This document shows, piece by piece, positions 55,011 through 63,924 of a stretch of DNA of 64,000 nucleotides. Position numbers and translations under genes: made by a program. The stretch is taken from assembly GCF_015291725.1 (NCBI RefSeq), contig NZ_CP030038.1:2035001-2099000 (forward strand). Reading direction: 5' to 3'. Numbering within the stretch: the first letter of the stretch is position 1; each line of letters opens with the position of its first letter. Under the pieces are notes generated by a model. It was not told the origin of the DNA and did not search any database. It was given only the letters and a program-made list of their open reading frames with translations. This stretch comes from Bradyrhizobium sp. CCBAU 51765. GTDB taxonomy: Bacteria > Pseudomonadota > Alphaproteobacteria > Rhizobiales > Xanthobacteraceae.

Positions 55011-55649
55011 CTATCCGCGCCGAGGACGGCGGATCGCCCTCACATTGCCGCGATTGCCGCCGCCGCAGAAGAAGCGGTCGGCGCCGTCGGATTCCAACCC
55101 CGACACCACCGTCCCGGCGGGCAGGTCGAGCTGCTCCAGCACTTTGCCTGTTTCAGGGTCGATCCGCCGCACATCGCTCTCCTCGCCCTCCCAGGTGCCG
55201 TGCCAGAGCTCGCCGTCCACCCAGGTCACGCCGGTCACGAAGCGCTTGCTCTCGATGGTGCGGAGGACCTTCCCCGTTTCGGGATCGACCTGATGGATCT
55301 TGCGCTCGCGATATTGTCCGACCCAGAGCGAGCCCTCGGCCCAGGCCAGGCCGGAATCGCCGCCGCCGCCGGGTGCCGGAATGGTGCCGAGCACCTTGCC
55401 CGAGGCGGCATCAATTTTCTGGATGCGATCCTCGGCGATCTGGAACAGGTGCCGGCCGTCGAACGCCGTTCCCGCATGCGCGGCGACGTCGATGGAGCGC
55501 GCGATCTTGCCGCTGGCCGGATCGACGGCGTTCAACCTGTCGCCGGATGCGAACCAGACATGCTTGCCGTCATAGGTGACGCCATGCACCGCTTCGACGC
55601 CTGGAAAGGGCCCGTACTCGGTGACGATCTCGGCGGCTGAACGTTTCAT
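55011..55649 (-). CDS. Beta-propeller protein (Vgb/glutamine-cyclotransferase-like)
   Basis: A 212-residue protein of repeated strands with blade motifs (RLNAVDPASGKIARSID, RIQKIDAASGKVLGTIPAPG, KIHQVDPETGKVLRTI, DVRRIDPETGKVLEQL). It resembles streptogramin lyase-like (Vgb) or YncE propellers. No signal peptide. ATG 55649 is used. It lies 29 bases downstream of the regulator gene on the same strand, implying an operon. Confidence 0.75.
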   Translation of the reverse strand: MKRSAAEIVTEYGPFPGVEAVHGVTYDGKHVWFASGDRLNAVDPASGKIARSIDVAAHAGTAFDGRHLFQIAEDRIQKIDAASGKVLGTIPAPGGGGDSGLAWAEGSLWVGQYRERKIHQVDPETGKVLRTIESKRFVTGVTWVDGELWHGTWEGEESDVRRIDPETGKVLEQLDLPAGTVVSGLESDGADRFFCGGGNRGNVRAIRRPRRG

Positions 55650-55678
55650 GTGCTCGATCCCTGATGCTTGCGCGCATC

Positions 55679-56899
55679 CTACGTCTTCAGGAGCGGGGTG
55701 GGGAGTAACAAGCCTGTCGGGAAACCCGGAACGGGCGGCGTCATCCAGCGGCGTGCCCGTCCGTGTCCGAAGCACTGCACCTTGTGCGACCGCGCCAGCT
55801 CGTCGAGCGCCCGCTGCACGGTGCGCGGACTGATCCCAAGCGCAAGGGCGAGCGCCGAGCTCGACCATGGCTCGCCGTCGGCGAGAAAGGCCAGGACGGC
55901 CGCGTGCTTCTCCTCGAGGGGCCGAGCCAGCACGAGGACGTCGCGCGTCTTCCGCGGCGTCAGCACGAAGCCCGGCTTCGTCGCGCTGATCTCGGCCAGC
56001 GGCTTCAGCTTGGTGCGGAGCCGTCCGATTTCGACGCGCAATCGCGCGCGGTGCGACTCATCGGCGTGCCTTGCGTGAAAGGCGCCTGATATCAACGCCT
56101 CTCGCGAGACGTCGGCGGGCCATGCCTGCGCCAGCAGGCGAGCGAGCGCGAACAGCACGGGCCGCGTTCCGAGCGGCACGACGACGCCTTGCCTGCGCAC
56201 GACATGATGGAAGGTGTCCACGACGAGCGCCGTCGAGGTCGCCAGCCTTTCGACCTCTCCGAGCAACAACGGGTGTTCGCTGCCGCGCGCGATCAGGCGC
56301 GCCGCCGGCGTGTCGAGCATGAGGCTCGCGCTGTCGACCTCGGCCAGGAGCGCCGGGATTTTGGCCAGCCGCGCTGCGTGAGCCGCGCGGCCGAGTGCCG
56401 TGCGCGCCTCTTTCGTTCTGAGCCGCCTGATCGCGATGCCGGCGACCACGAGCTCGCGGACGACCTGGGAGGCGGGCGGGAGCGGCGCAGGACGGACCTC
56501 GGCCAGCGTGCGCTCGGCCTCGTCGAGGCGCCCGACCAGTAGAAAACGGCGTGCCTCGATATGGCCCGCATGGGCGGCATTGGCGAGATCGCCATGGTTC
56601 TCCAGCGTCGCGCGTGCCGCCGCGAGGGTCTTCACCGGCCAGCTCAGATCGCGCGAGACCAGCGCGATCTCGGCTTCGGCCACCACGCATCTTGCGCGTG
56701 CCACCGCCTCGCGCGGACCGAAGCCGCGCGCGGCGCTTCGCAGCAGCGTCTTGGCCTTGGCGAGATCGCCGAGCTGGGCCATCGCGATGCCGCGCAGCGC
56801 GAGCGACGGCGCATCGTTGCGCAACGCAACGCGGTTCAGCGCGCCGAGCGGATCGCCGGCTTCGAGCGCGCGCGCCGCGGCAGTGATCAGCGACTCCAT
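55679..56899 (-). CDS. TPR / OmpR-like winged-helix / C-terminal HTH regulator
   Basis: A 406-residue protein. Residues 1-215 are helical TPR-like (LRGIAMAQLGDLAKAKTLLRSAARGFG). A central OmpR/BTAD-like winged helix follows (RPVLFALARLLAQAWPADVSREAL ... RARLRVEIGRLRTKLKPLAEI.. GFVL), then a second HTH (HAAVLAFLADGEPWSSSALALALGISPRTVQRALDELARSH). So it has two DNA-binding-like domains. It may sense and regulate the neighbouring propeller gene and the divergent DUF899 gene. Confidence 0.75.
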   Translation of the reverse strand: MESLITAAARALEAGDPLGALNRVALRNDAPSLALRGIAMAQLGDLAKAKTLLRSAARGFGPREAVARARCVVAEAEIALVSRDLSWPVKTLAAARATLENHGDLANAAHAGHIEARRFLLVGRLDEAERTLAEVRPAPLPPASQVVRELVVAGIAIRRLRTKEARTALGRAAHAARLAKIPALLAEVDSASLMLDTPAARLIARGSEHPLLLGEVERLATSTALVVDTFHHVVRRQGVVVPLGTRPVLFALARLLAQAWPADVSREALISGAFHARHADESHRARLRVEIGRLRTKLKPLAEISATKPGFVLTPRKTRDVLVLARPLEEKHAAVLAFLADGEPWSSSALALALGISPRTVQRALDELARSHKVQCFGHGRARRWMTPPVPGFPTGLLLPTPLLKT

Positions 56900-57046
56900 G
56901 TCAATCCCGCCACACTTGTTACTCCCACCGCGCAGCTGTCCGGTGCCAGAAATCGCTGACGGCCGACGACGTGCGGCGAAGGACGATCGGTTCCGCGACC
57001 GTCAAGGTGCGGCGGAGCTTCGCCCAGGCAAGGGAATTGGAGGACC

Positions 57047-57841
57047 ATGATGAGTTCAGCAGACAACGCAGCGACGCACGGAAGGACCGCCATGCAGACA
57101 CCGCCGGTGGTATCGCCGCAGGACTGGGAGGCAGCCCGTCAGCAACTGCTCGTGAAGGAAAAGGCGCATACCCGTGCCCGCGATGCCCTGGCCGCCGAGC
57201 GGCGTCGCATGCCGTGGATGGCGGTGGACAAAACCTATGCGTTCGAGGGGCCCGGCGGCAAGCTCGGCCTGAGCGACCTGTTCCAGGGCCGGCGGCAGCT
57301 GATCGTCTACCGCGCCTTCTTCGAGCCCGGCGTGTTCGGCTGGCCCGATCATGCCTGCCGTGGCTGCTCCATGGTGGCGGACCAGGTCGCCCATGTCGCG
57401 CACCTCAACGCCCGCGACACCACGCTCGTCTTCGCCTCGCGCGCGCCGCAGGCCGACATCGCCAGGTTGAAGCGGCGGATGGGCTGGACCATGCCGTGGG
57501 TCACCATCACCGACAGCTTCGATGCCGATTTCGGCGTCGGCGAGTGGCACGGAACGAACGTGTTCTACCGCGACGGCAACCGCATCTTTCGCACCTATTT
57601 CGTTAAGAGCCGCGGCGACGAGCAGATGGGCGGCACCTGGAACTATCTCGACATCACGCCGCTCGGCCGCCAAGAGGTGTGGGAGGATTCGCCGGAGGGC
57701 TATCCGCAGACGCCGACCTACAAATGGTGGAACTGGCACGACAGCTACACCGAAGGCGCCGAGCCCGACAAGAAATGGGCCGAGATCTCGGACGCCGGCG
57801 AGAAGGCTTTTCGCGAGGAGGCCGCGGGGGAACGGAAATGA
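57047..57841 (+). CDS. DUF899 family (thioredoxin-like) protein
   Basis: A 264-residue protein of the DUF899 family with a thioredoxin-like fold. RRMPWMAVDKTYAFEGPGGKLGLSDLFQGRRQLIVYRAFFEPG and CRGCSMVADQVAHVAHLNARDTTLVFASRAP contain the CxxC-like CRGC. YKWWNWHDSYTEG ends the domain. The start is ATG 57047 or 57050. It is divergent from the TPR/winged-helix gene and overlaps the next gene by ATGA. Confidence 0.85.
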   Translation: MMSSADNAATHGRTAMQTPPVVSPQDWEAARQQLLVKEKAHTRARDALAAERRRMPWMAVDKTYAFEGPGGKLGLSDLFQGRRQLIVYRAFFEPGVFGWPDHACRGCSMVADQVAHVAHLNARDTTLVFASRAPQADIARLKRRMGWTMPWVTITDSFDADFGVGEWHGTNVFYRDGNRIFRTYFVKSRGDEQMGGTWNYLDITPLGRQEVWEDSPEGYPQTPTYKWWNWHDSYTEGAEPDKKWAEISDAGEKAFREEAAGERK

Positions 57842-58116
57842 CCGGTCCGGTCAGCGCGGCCCCCGGCGCCGGCCCCGACGGTGTCGCGGCCGCGCGCCAC
57901 CTCGCCCGATGGCTCGCTCTGGCGGCCACGCCGACCTTCGCGATCATGGCCGCGTTGACGATCATGATCGACGGCGGGCAGGCGGACATGCTCTGCGGTG
58001 CCGGCCAGGTGTCCCTGCTGGGCGGAATGGTGCCGATGTATCTGTTGATGAGCGCGTTTCACGCATCGGCTTGGCTGCGGCTGATGGCGGAGCGAAGGCA
58101 CGCCGCGCGTCGGTAG
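57838..58116 (+). CDS. Small membrane protein coupled to DUF899
   Basis: A 92-residue protein. ATG 57838 overlaps the DUF899 stop (ATGA). Two hydrophobic helices (WLALAATPTFAIMAALTIMI and GGMVPMYLLMSAFHASAWL) flank a short Cys-containing loop. No known domain. It probably functions with DUF899. Confidence 0.65.
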   Translation: MTGPVSAAPGAGPDGVAAARHLARWLALAATPTFAIMAALTIMIDGGQADMLCGAGQVSLLGGMVPMYLLMSAFHASAWLRLMAERRHAARR

Positions 58117-58166
58117 GTGCGGATGACTCCGCACAAACAAGCTCCGGTCTCGCCGGGGCCGCATCG

Positions 58167-58664
58167 TCACGAGCCTTGCCCGCCGAAGTGCAAGGCCATC
58201 AGGATCTCATCGTAGTATCGGCCGTCCTGCTTCAGCGCCTTCACCTCGCGACCGTATTCGACGAAGCCGACGGCGGCGTAGAGGCGCAAGGCGGCCTCGT
58301 TCTCGCTGACGACTGCGAGTTGCAGCTGTTCGACACGGGTCGCAGCGTGCGCCGCGACCGCGTCGGCGAGCCTCCGGCCCGTACCGGATTTGCGCGCCTG
58401 CGGCCGCACATATATGCCCCAGAGCACCGCCTTGTGCTCGGTCTTCGCGCCGTCCACCCGGCGAAAGCCGGCAACGCCCACGAGTTCCTGGGCGCAGTAG
58501 GCGCCGAAGACATCCGATGTCGTGAGGCGCTCCTCGAACCAGGCGAGGGGCTTTCCCTGCTCGCGCGCGAGCGTGCTGGAGTAGGCCTCGGGATGCGCGG
58601 CGAGTGCCTCCAGCCTGATCTCGCGGTAGAGCATGGCGTCGGCAGATGTGAGCAGTTTGATCAT
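58167..58664 (-). CDS. GNAT family N-acetyltransferase
   Basis: A 165-residue acetyltransferase. VAGFRRVDGAKTEHKAVLWGIYVRPQARKSGTGRRLADAVAAHA gives the acetyl-CoA pyrophosphate loop (RKSGTG), LQLAVVSENEAALRLYAAVGFVEYG follows. It overlaps the Lrp gene by 4 bases (ATGA), so both are cotranscribed. Confidence 0.88.
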   Translation of the reverse strand: MIKLLTSADAMLYREIRLEALAAHPEAYSSTLAREQGKPLAWFEERLTTSDVFGAYCAQELVGVAGFRRVDGAKTEHKAVLWGIYVRPQARKSGTGRRLADAVAAHAATRVEQLQLAVVSENEAALRLYAAVGFVEYGREVKALKQDGRYYDEILMALHFGGQGS

Positions 58665-59155
58665 GGCCAGGACAGATGTGCCAGCGGCAGGGGCGCGTCG
58701 GCCTTGAGAGTCTGGATCGCGATGCTACTGCGGACCTCTTGCACAATCGGCAGGTTCAGCAGCTTGTCGACCAGGAAGCGCTGATAGTCCTCGAGCTCGG
58801 GCACGACGATTTCGAGCAGGTAATCGGCCTCACCGGCGACGAGGTGGCAGGCAACGACCTCGGGCATGGCGACGACGGTCCTCTCGAAGCTCAACGCCTG
58901 GTCGTTGGCGTGGCCGCTGATCTTGACGCCGAGAAAGGCCGAGAAGCCGAGCCCGAGACGGCCACGCCGCAAGGAGGCGCGATAGCCGTCGATATATCCC
59001 TCCTGCTCCAGTCGCCGCACGCGCCGTAGGCAGGGCGATGGCGACAAGCCGACCCGGTCCGCCAGCTCGATATTGCTCAGTCGTGCATTCGTCTGGAGTT
59101 CGGTGACGATGCGCCGGTCGATCGCATCCAGCTCGCATTTTGGCATGAACCGCAT
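58661..59155 (-). CDS. Lrp/AsnC family transcriptional regulator
   Basis: A 164-residue regulator. The HTH (IVTELQTNARLSNIELADRVGLSPSPCLRRVRRLEQEGYIDGY) and RAM effector domain (VACHLVAGEADYLLEIVVPELEDYQRFLVDKLLNLPIVQEVRSSIAIQTLK) are complete. Coupled to the GNAT gene, suggesting amino-acid-linked control. Confidence 0.92.
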   Translation of the reverse strand: MRFMPKCELDAIDRRIVTELQTNARLSNIELADRVGLSPSPCLRRVRRLEQEGYIDGYRASLRRGRLGLGFSAFLGVKISGHANDQALSFERTVVAMPEVVACHLVAGEADYLLEIVVPELEDYQRFLVDKLLNLPIVQEVRSSIAIQTLKADAPLPLAHLSWP

Positions 59156-59278
59156 CCCATTGGATCAAGAAGGGCACGATGTTGCGCCCGAGCCGTCGAG
59201 ATTAGCCCAGTTCGCAAGGACATGCCTCGGCTTTCCATGGGATGGAGTGCTCCGATCCTGCCACGAATGGAGTGAACC

Positions 59279-59674
59279 ATGACCGAAGGCCCGACTCTCG
59301 CGCCCCTGCTGGAGGCTGTCGACCGTTACTTCACGCTGATGTACGACAATGACGTTTCGCAGTTCGACCGCGTTTTTGCGCCGACTGCGCAACTCCATGG
59401 AATTCGCGACGCTGAATTGCGGATACTGCCGGTTCGCGACTACAGAACCCTGCTGGCGTCGACCCCTTCGCCAGAATCCAAGGATGCACCGCGGCTTCAG
59501 GAGGTATTGCTGATCGACGTGGTGTCGCCGGCGCAAGCGCTCGTGAAGGTCCGGGTGCGGATCGATATGCTCCAATACGTCGACTATCTGGCGTACCACC
59601 GCATCAATGACAGCTGGTTGATCACGGCGAAATCGTTCCACGTGGAGCGACGGCATGAGCCGACGGGTACCTAG
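59279..59674 (+). CDS. NTF2-like (SnoaL/lumazine-binding type) protein
   Basis: A 131-residue protein with the cone-shaped NTF2-like fold: LLEAVDRYFTLMYDNDVSQFDRVFAPTAQLHGI and LVKVRVRIDMLQYVDYLAYHRINDSWLITAKSFHVE. Binding or isomerase roles are possible; function unknown. Opposite strand to the Lrp gene, with about 120 bases between. Confidence 0.78.
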   Translation: MTEGPTLAPLLEAVDRYFTLMYDNDVSQFDRVFAPTAQLHGIRDAELRILPVRDYRTLLASTPSPESKDAPRLQEVLLIDVVSPAQALVKVRVRIDMLQYVDYLAYHRINDSWLITAKSFHVERRHEPTGT

Positions 59675-59693
59675 ACTGGCGCTGCAGCGGTTC

Positions 59694-60101
59694 CTATTGA
59701 CCGCCCGCCGCCTGCAGATACGCAAACACCTTGCTCGCTTCCTCTGCCGAGACGCCGCCATAGGGCTGCATCTTGTGGCCGGACACGACCTCGTCCGGCT
59801 TGACCATGAAGCGGGTGAGCTTGTCCTGGTCCCAGGCGAAGCCCGCCTCCTTCATCGACGAGGAGTAGTTGTAGTTCGGCAGCGAGCCGGCCTTGCGTCC
59901 GACGATCTTGTTAAGGTTGGGGCCGAGCCGATTGTCGCCCTCCTTCATGGAGTGGCAGGTGCGGCAGGAGTTGTTGAAGGCCTGCTGGCCGGTATCGTCA
60001 CCCGCGGGTTGCTGCGCGAGCGTGAAGGGCGCGGACAACAGCAGCATCAGTGCCCCGGCGCTGATCCACGCTTTTGACGAAGGTTGCAGGCGTGGTTGCA
60101 T
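59694..60101 (-). CDS. Class I cytochrome c
   Basis: A 135-residue exported cytochrome. Signal peptide (SKAWISAGALMLLLSAPFTLAQ), heme motif CRTCHS, distal Met in SGHKMQPYGG. ATG 60101 has GGAGG 7 bases upstream; the ATG at 60113 is less likely. It belongs to the mono-heme small soluble group used in electron transport. Confidence 0.9.
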   Translation of the reverse strand: MQPRLQPSSKAWISAGALMLLLSAPFTLAQQPAGDDTGQQAFNNSCRTCHSMKEGDNRLGPNLNKIVGRKAGSLPNYNYSSSMKEAGFAWDQDKLTRFMVKPDEVVSGHKMQPYGGVSAEEASKVFAYLQAAGGQ

Positions 60102-60154
60102 TTGCGCCTCCATCGGGGATCGCGCCGCAACAGGCGCGTCGGGATGTCGAGGGC

Positions 60155-60187
60155 AAACAAAGACGGCCCCGGCGGGTTCCGGGGCCG
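60155..60187 (-). terminator. Rho-independent terminator of the L,D-transpeptidase gene
   Basis: Nine-bp stem cggccccgg/ccggggccg with TCTTTGTTT on the minus strand. It lies 24 bases past the stop codon at 60211. Confidence 0.8.
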
Positions 60188-60210
60188 CTTGCGTCACAAT
60201 GTCCGGTCGC

Positions 60211-60936
60211 TCAGCGCGTTGCCGTGCCGAGCTCGGCCCTGCGCTCGGTCATCGGCAGCACGATCACCTTGGTGCCGACGTTCACGCGGGAATAGAGGTG
60301 GGTGACGTCCTCGTTGGTCATGCGGATGCAGCCCGAGGAGACACGCTTGCCGATGGTTTCGGGCGCGTTGGTGCCGTGGATCCGGTAGATGGTGCCGCCG
60401 AGATACATCGCACGGGCGCCGAGCGGATTGCCGGGGCCGCCGGCCATGTGGCGCGGCAGATAGGGCTGGCGGGCGATCATTTCCGGCGGCGGAGTCCAGG
60501 CCGGCCACTCCGCCTTGCGGCTCACCGACTGGATGCCGGACCAGGTAAAGCCATCGCGGCCGACGCCGATGCCGTAGCGCAACGCCTGGCCGTTGCCGAG
60601 CACGTAATAGAGATAGGTGTTGGGCGTATCGATGATGATCGTGCCCGGCGCTTCTCGCGTCGCGTAAGCAACGGTCTGGCGGCGGAAGCGGGCCGGCAGC
60701 TCGACCGCGTCCTGTTCCTCGGAGGGCTCGGTCTGGTAGGTCGGCGCCTGATAGGGCTGATACGGTTGATAGGGCTGCAGCGGCTGCGGCGCGGTCATCG
60801 GCGGCAGCGGCTGGAAGAACGGGAAGATTTGCACCGGCGCAGCCTTGGCTGCGCTAGCGAACGCGAATGCAGAGACCGCGACGGCACTGAGTGCAGCGGC
60901 GCGCGAAAACGTCTTGAACGTATCCAGATTGAACAT
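60211..60936 (-). CDS. L,D-transpeptidase (ErfK/YbiS type)
   Basis: A 241-residue exported enzyme. Signal peptide ends SAAKAAP. A Pro/Gln/Tyr-rich linker (QPLQPYQPYQPYQAP) precedes the YkuD domain TIIIDTPNTYLYYVLGNGQALRYGIGVGRDGFTW, with IHGTNAPETIGKRVSSGCIRM carrying the catalytic His and Cys. Paralogue of the protein at 19082, without tandem DDPRYGRP repeats. Confidence 0.92.
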   Translation of the reverse strand: MFNLDTFKTFSRAAALSAVAVSAFAFASAAKAAPVQIFPFFQPLPPMTAPQPLQPYQPYQPYQAPTYQTEPSEEQDAVELPARFRRQTVAYATREAPGTIIIDTPNTYLYYVLGNGQALRYGIGVGRDGFTWSGIQSVSRKAEWPAWTPPPEMIARQPYLPRHMAGGPGNPLGARAMYLGGTIYRIHGTNAPETIGKRVSSGCIRMTNEDVTHLYSRVNVGTKVIVLPMTERRAELGTATR

Positions 60937-61209
60937 TGGTCGCCCCTGTTTGCTCGGTGTTTCTGCTCACCGCGGCACCATTTCGGTGCTCCGTTGCCTC
61001 AAGTCTTAACGGCGAAACGTTTCGGGACATTTGCGCGGAAAACCGAAAACGGTTTCGTCGCGGAAAGGATTGTTTCATGACGGTTTCGTGGCTCCGTGCG
61101 TCCGTTAACGAACAAAACAGCACGCCGACACTTCTGTGACGTCACACGCCTGAAATATCCTTCGTTGATGGTCGATTCCTGAGAATCATCAAACTCTCGG
61201 GATCTTCCC

Positions 61210-62262
61210 ATGCGGGTATTAATCGCGACTGACGCCTGGCATCCGCAGGTCAACGGTGTGGTCCGCACCCTGACCTCCCTGGCGAATGCGGCCAAAGCCC
61301 TCGACGTCGAGATCGACTTCCTCACCCCGGACGGCTTTCCGTCCTGGCCGCTGCCGACCTATCCGGGGCTGCGCATCGCGCTGCCGGGCGCCAAGGAGAT
61401 CGCGCGGCGGATCGAGCGGGCGGCGCCGGACGCGTTGCACATCGCGACCGAGGGCCCGATCGGCTGGGCGGCACGGGCCTATTGCCGCCGCAACGGGCTC
61501 GCCTTCACCACCTCCTACACGACGCGCTTTCCGGAATATGTCGCGGTGCGGACCGGCATCCCGGCCGCAATCGGCTATGCCGTGCTGCGCCACTTCCACG
61601 ATGCCGCCGCCATGACGATGGTGGCGACGCCCTCGCTGCGGCAGGAGCTCTCCGAGCGCGGCTTCAAGCGGCTCGGCTTCTGGACGCGCGGCGTCGACAC
61701 CGAACTGTTCCATCCCGATTCTCCGGCGAGGCTCGACCTGCCGCGGCCGATCTTCATGACCATGGGCCGCGTGGCGGTGGAGAAGAATCTCGAGGCGTTC
61801 CTCTCGCTCGACCTGCCCGGCACCAAGGTCGTGGTCGGCGACGGCCCGCAGAAGGCGGCGCTCGAAAAGAAGTACCCGGACGCGGTCTTCCTCGGTGAGA
61901 AGAAGGGTGCGGATCTGACCGCGCATCTCGCCGCTGCCGACGTCTTCGTGTTTCCGAGCCTGACCGACACGTTCGGCGTGGTGCAACTCGAAGCGCTCGC
62001 CTGCGGCACGCCGGTTGCGGCGTTTCCGGTGACGGGACCGAAGGACGTCATCGCCGATCACCCGATCGGCGCGATCGACCACGACCTGCGCACCGCGTGC
62101 CTGCGCGCGCTCACAATGTCGCGCGAGACCTGCCGCAATTTCGCGCTGGAGCGCTCCTGGGAGAACAGCGCGCGTCAGTTCGTCGGCAATCTCACCTCTC
62201 TTCAGCCCAGCCGCGCCTTGCGTGCCTCGCCTCGCATGGCGCGGCGGCCGGTGCGCAGCTGA
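61210..62262 (+). CDS. GT4-family glycosyltransferase (lipid glycosyltransferase-like)
   Basis: A 350-residue GT-B enzyme. MRVLIATDAWHPQVNGVVRTL is the typical start; SEUDO motif FPSLTDTFGVVQLEALACGTPVAAFPVTGPKDVI is the nucleotide-sugar site (E-x7-E type). Similar proteins transfer sugars to diacylglycerol or lipid precursors. A lipid-type methyltransferase lies 33 bases downstream. Confidence 0.82.
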   Translation: MRVLIATDAWHPQVNGVVRTLTSLANAAKALDVEIDFLTPDGFPSWPLPTYPGLRIALPGAKEIARRIERAAPDALHIATEGPIGWAARAYCRRNGLAFTTSYTTRFPEYVAVRTGIPAAIGYAVLRHFHDAAAMTMVATPSLRQELSERGFKRLGFWTRGVDTELFHPDSPARLDLPRPIFMTMGRVAVEKNLEAFLSLDLPGTKVVVGDGPQKAALEKKYPDAVFLGEKKGADLTAHLAAADVFVFPSLTDTFGVVQLEALACGTPVAAFPVTGPKDVIADHPIGAIDHDLRTACLRALTMSRETCRNFALERSWENSARQFVGNLTSLQPSRALRASPRMARRPVRS

Positions 62263-62295
62263 TCGTCAATTCGAACCACAGCGAGAACCTCATCG

Positions 62296-62985
62296 ATGGC
62301 TAAGATCATGAACCTTGACGGCACGCAGCAGCTCGACCTCACCCGTGGCACGGTCGAGCAGGCCTATGACCGCTGGGCGCCCGTCTACGACCTCGTGTTC
62401 GGCGGCGTGTTCGCCAAGGGGCGGCAGGCCGCGATCGCGGCCACCAACAAGATCGGCGGCCGCGTGCTCGAGGTCGGCGTCGGTACCGGCATCTCGCTGC
62501 CGCTCTATGCCCCCAACGTTCGCATCTTCGGCACCGACATTTCGGAAGCGATGCTGGACAAGGCCCGCCGCCGGGTGAAGGAGCAGAAGCTGAAGAACGT
62601 CGAGGGCCTCGCGGTGATGGACGCCGAGAAGCTCGAATTCCCTGACAATTCCTTCGACGTCGTGATGGCGCAATATGTCGTGACGGCCGTGCCGAACCCG
62701 GAGAAGGCGCTCGACGAATTCGCCCGCGTGCTGCGCCCGGGCGGCGAGCTGATCATCCTGACGCGCGTCAGCGCCGACGCCGGCGTGCGCCGCTTCATCG
62801 AGCAGAAGCTCCAGCCGGTGGTGCGTCCGCTCGGCTTCCGCACCGCCGAATTCGCCTGGTCGCGCTATGCCAAGTGGCTCTCCGGCGCGAACGGCATCGA
62901 GCTCGCCGAGCGCCGCCTGATCCCGCCGCTCGGCCATTTCTCGCTGGTGCGCTTCCGCAAGGTCGACGTCGCCAAGGCCGCATGA
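62296..62985 (+). CDS. SAM-dependent methyltransferase, phosphatidylethanolamine N-methyltransferase-like
   Basis: A 229-residue class I methyltransferase. TVEQAYDRWAPVYDLVFGGVF followed by VLEVGVGTGISLPLYAPNVRIFGTDISEAML is typical of the Rhodobacter-type PmtA/UbiE-like enzymes. The end PLGHFSLVRFRKV matches lipid methyltransferases. It would methylate phosphatidylethanolamine towards phosphatidylcholine. Context (glycosyltransferase) supports lipid modification; substrate not proven. Confidence 0.82.
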   Translation: MAKIMNLDGTQQLDLTRGTVEQAYDRWAPVYDLVFGGVFAKGRQAAIAATNKIGGRVLEVGVGTGISLPLYAPNVRIFGTDISEAMLDKARRRVKEQKLKNVEGLAVMDAEKLEFPDNSFDVVMAQYVVTAVPNPEKALDEFARVLRPGGELIILTRVSADAGVRRFIEQKLQPVVRPLGFRTAEFAWSRYAKWLSGANGIELAERRLIPPLGHFSLVRFRKVDVAKAA

Positions 62986-63118
62986 GGAAGGCGGCTTGAG
63001 CTTACGCGTCGCGTGCGTCACCGCGCCGCTGCACATCGTCACATGACAAAATGATGATGTCACACGGCCTACATCGAATCCCTGTAATCCCGTACCCGAA
63101 AGCATTTTGGGGGAGAGC

Positions 63119-63778
63119 ATGATCAAGAATTATCTCGAGCAGCTGCGGATCCAGCGCTGGGACGACCATCGCTACTATCACCACAGCCGCATCAACCAGA
63201 GCCTGCACTTCGTCAGCGCGCTGAGCTTCCTGTTCGCCTATGTGTGGCTGTTCATCGACCCCGTGGTCTCCGCGCTGGTCGGTTGGCTGGTGTCGATGAC
63301 CTCGCGCCAGGCCGGTCACTTCTTCTTCGAGCCGCACGATTACGACCACATCAATCAGGCGACGCACGAGTACAAGGAAGAGATCAAGGTGGGCTACAAT
63401 TTGCAGCGCAAGGTGGTGCTGATGGCGATCTGGGCGTTCTCGCCGCTGGTGCTGCTCGTCGATCCCACGCTGTTCGGCCTGTTCACGCCCTGGGCGAGCG
63501 CGACCGACTTCATGCGCCAGGTCGCCAAGATCTGGCTGGTGATCGGCGGCGGCGGCCTTCTGTTCCGAACCGTGCATCTGTTCTTCATTCGCGACGTCGA
63601 GACCGGTCTTGTCTGGATGACCAAGATCCTGACCGACCCCTTCCACGATCTGATGCTCTATCGCAGCGCTCCGCTCGCCCTCATGCGCGGCGAGTTGATG
63701 GACCCCGGCCTGCACCTCAACCCCGAGCACACGCTGGGCCTGATCGGCGAGCCCACGCTCGAAGAGCAGCACGCCTGA
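63119..63778 (+). CDS. Mpo1-like membrane protein
   Basis: A 219-residue integral membrane protein. HHSRINQSLHFVSALSFLFAYVWLF, DPVVSALVGWLVSMTSRQAGHFFFEPHDYDH and two later helices (VVLMAIWAFSPLVLLV, WLVIGGGGLLFRTVHLFF) with conserved His-rich motifs resemble the Mpo1/DUF962 family of 2-hydroxy fatty acid dioxygenases, but similarity is partial. ATG 63119 follows GGGGGAGAGC. Confidence 0.6.
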   Translation: MIKNYLEQLRIQRWDDHRYYHHSRINQSLHFVSALSFLFAYVWLFIDPVVSALVGWLVSMTSRQAGHFFFEPHDYDHINQATHEYKEEIKVGYNLQRKVVLMAIWAFSPLVLLVDPTLFGLFTPWASATDFMRQVAKIWLVIGGGGLLFRTVHLFFIRDVETGLVWMTKILTDPFHDLMLYRSAPLALMRGELMDPGLHLNPEHTLGLIGEPTLEEQHA

Positions 63779-63819
63779 GCGCGCTGGTCTTACCAAGCAC
63801 TTCGATGTCTCATGGTTAC

Positions 63820-63906
63820 GTCATGCCCGGGCTTGTCCCGGGCATCCACGTCTTGGAGCTACCTCGTGGAGACGCGTGGAAGGCCGGGACAAGCCCGGCC
63901 TTGACG
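63820..63906. repeat. Palindromic intergenic repeat (GGCCGGG family)
   Basis: Left arm tcatgcccgggcttgtcccg, inner inverted pair, right arm cgggacaagcccggccttga. Third copy of the 27192 and 33623 family. Confidence 0.75.
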
Positions 63907-63924
63907 GCGTTCGTGGAACCGGCC

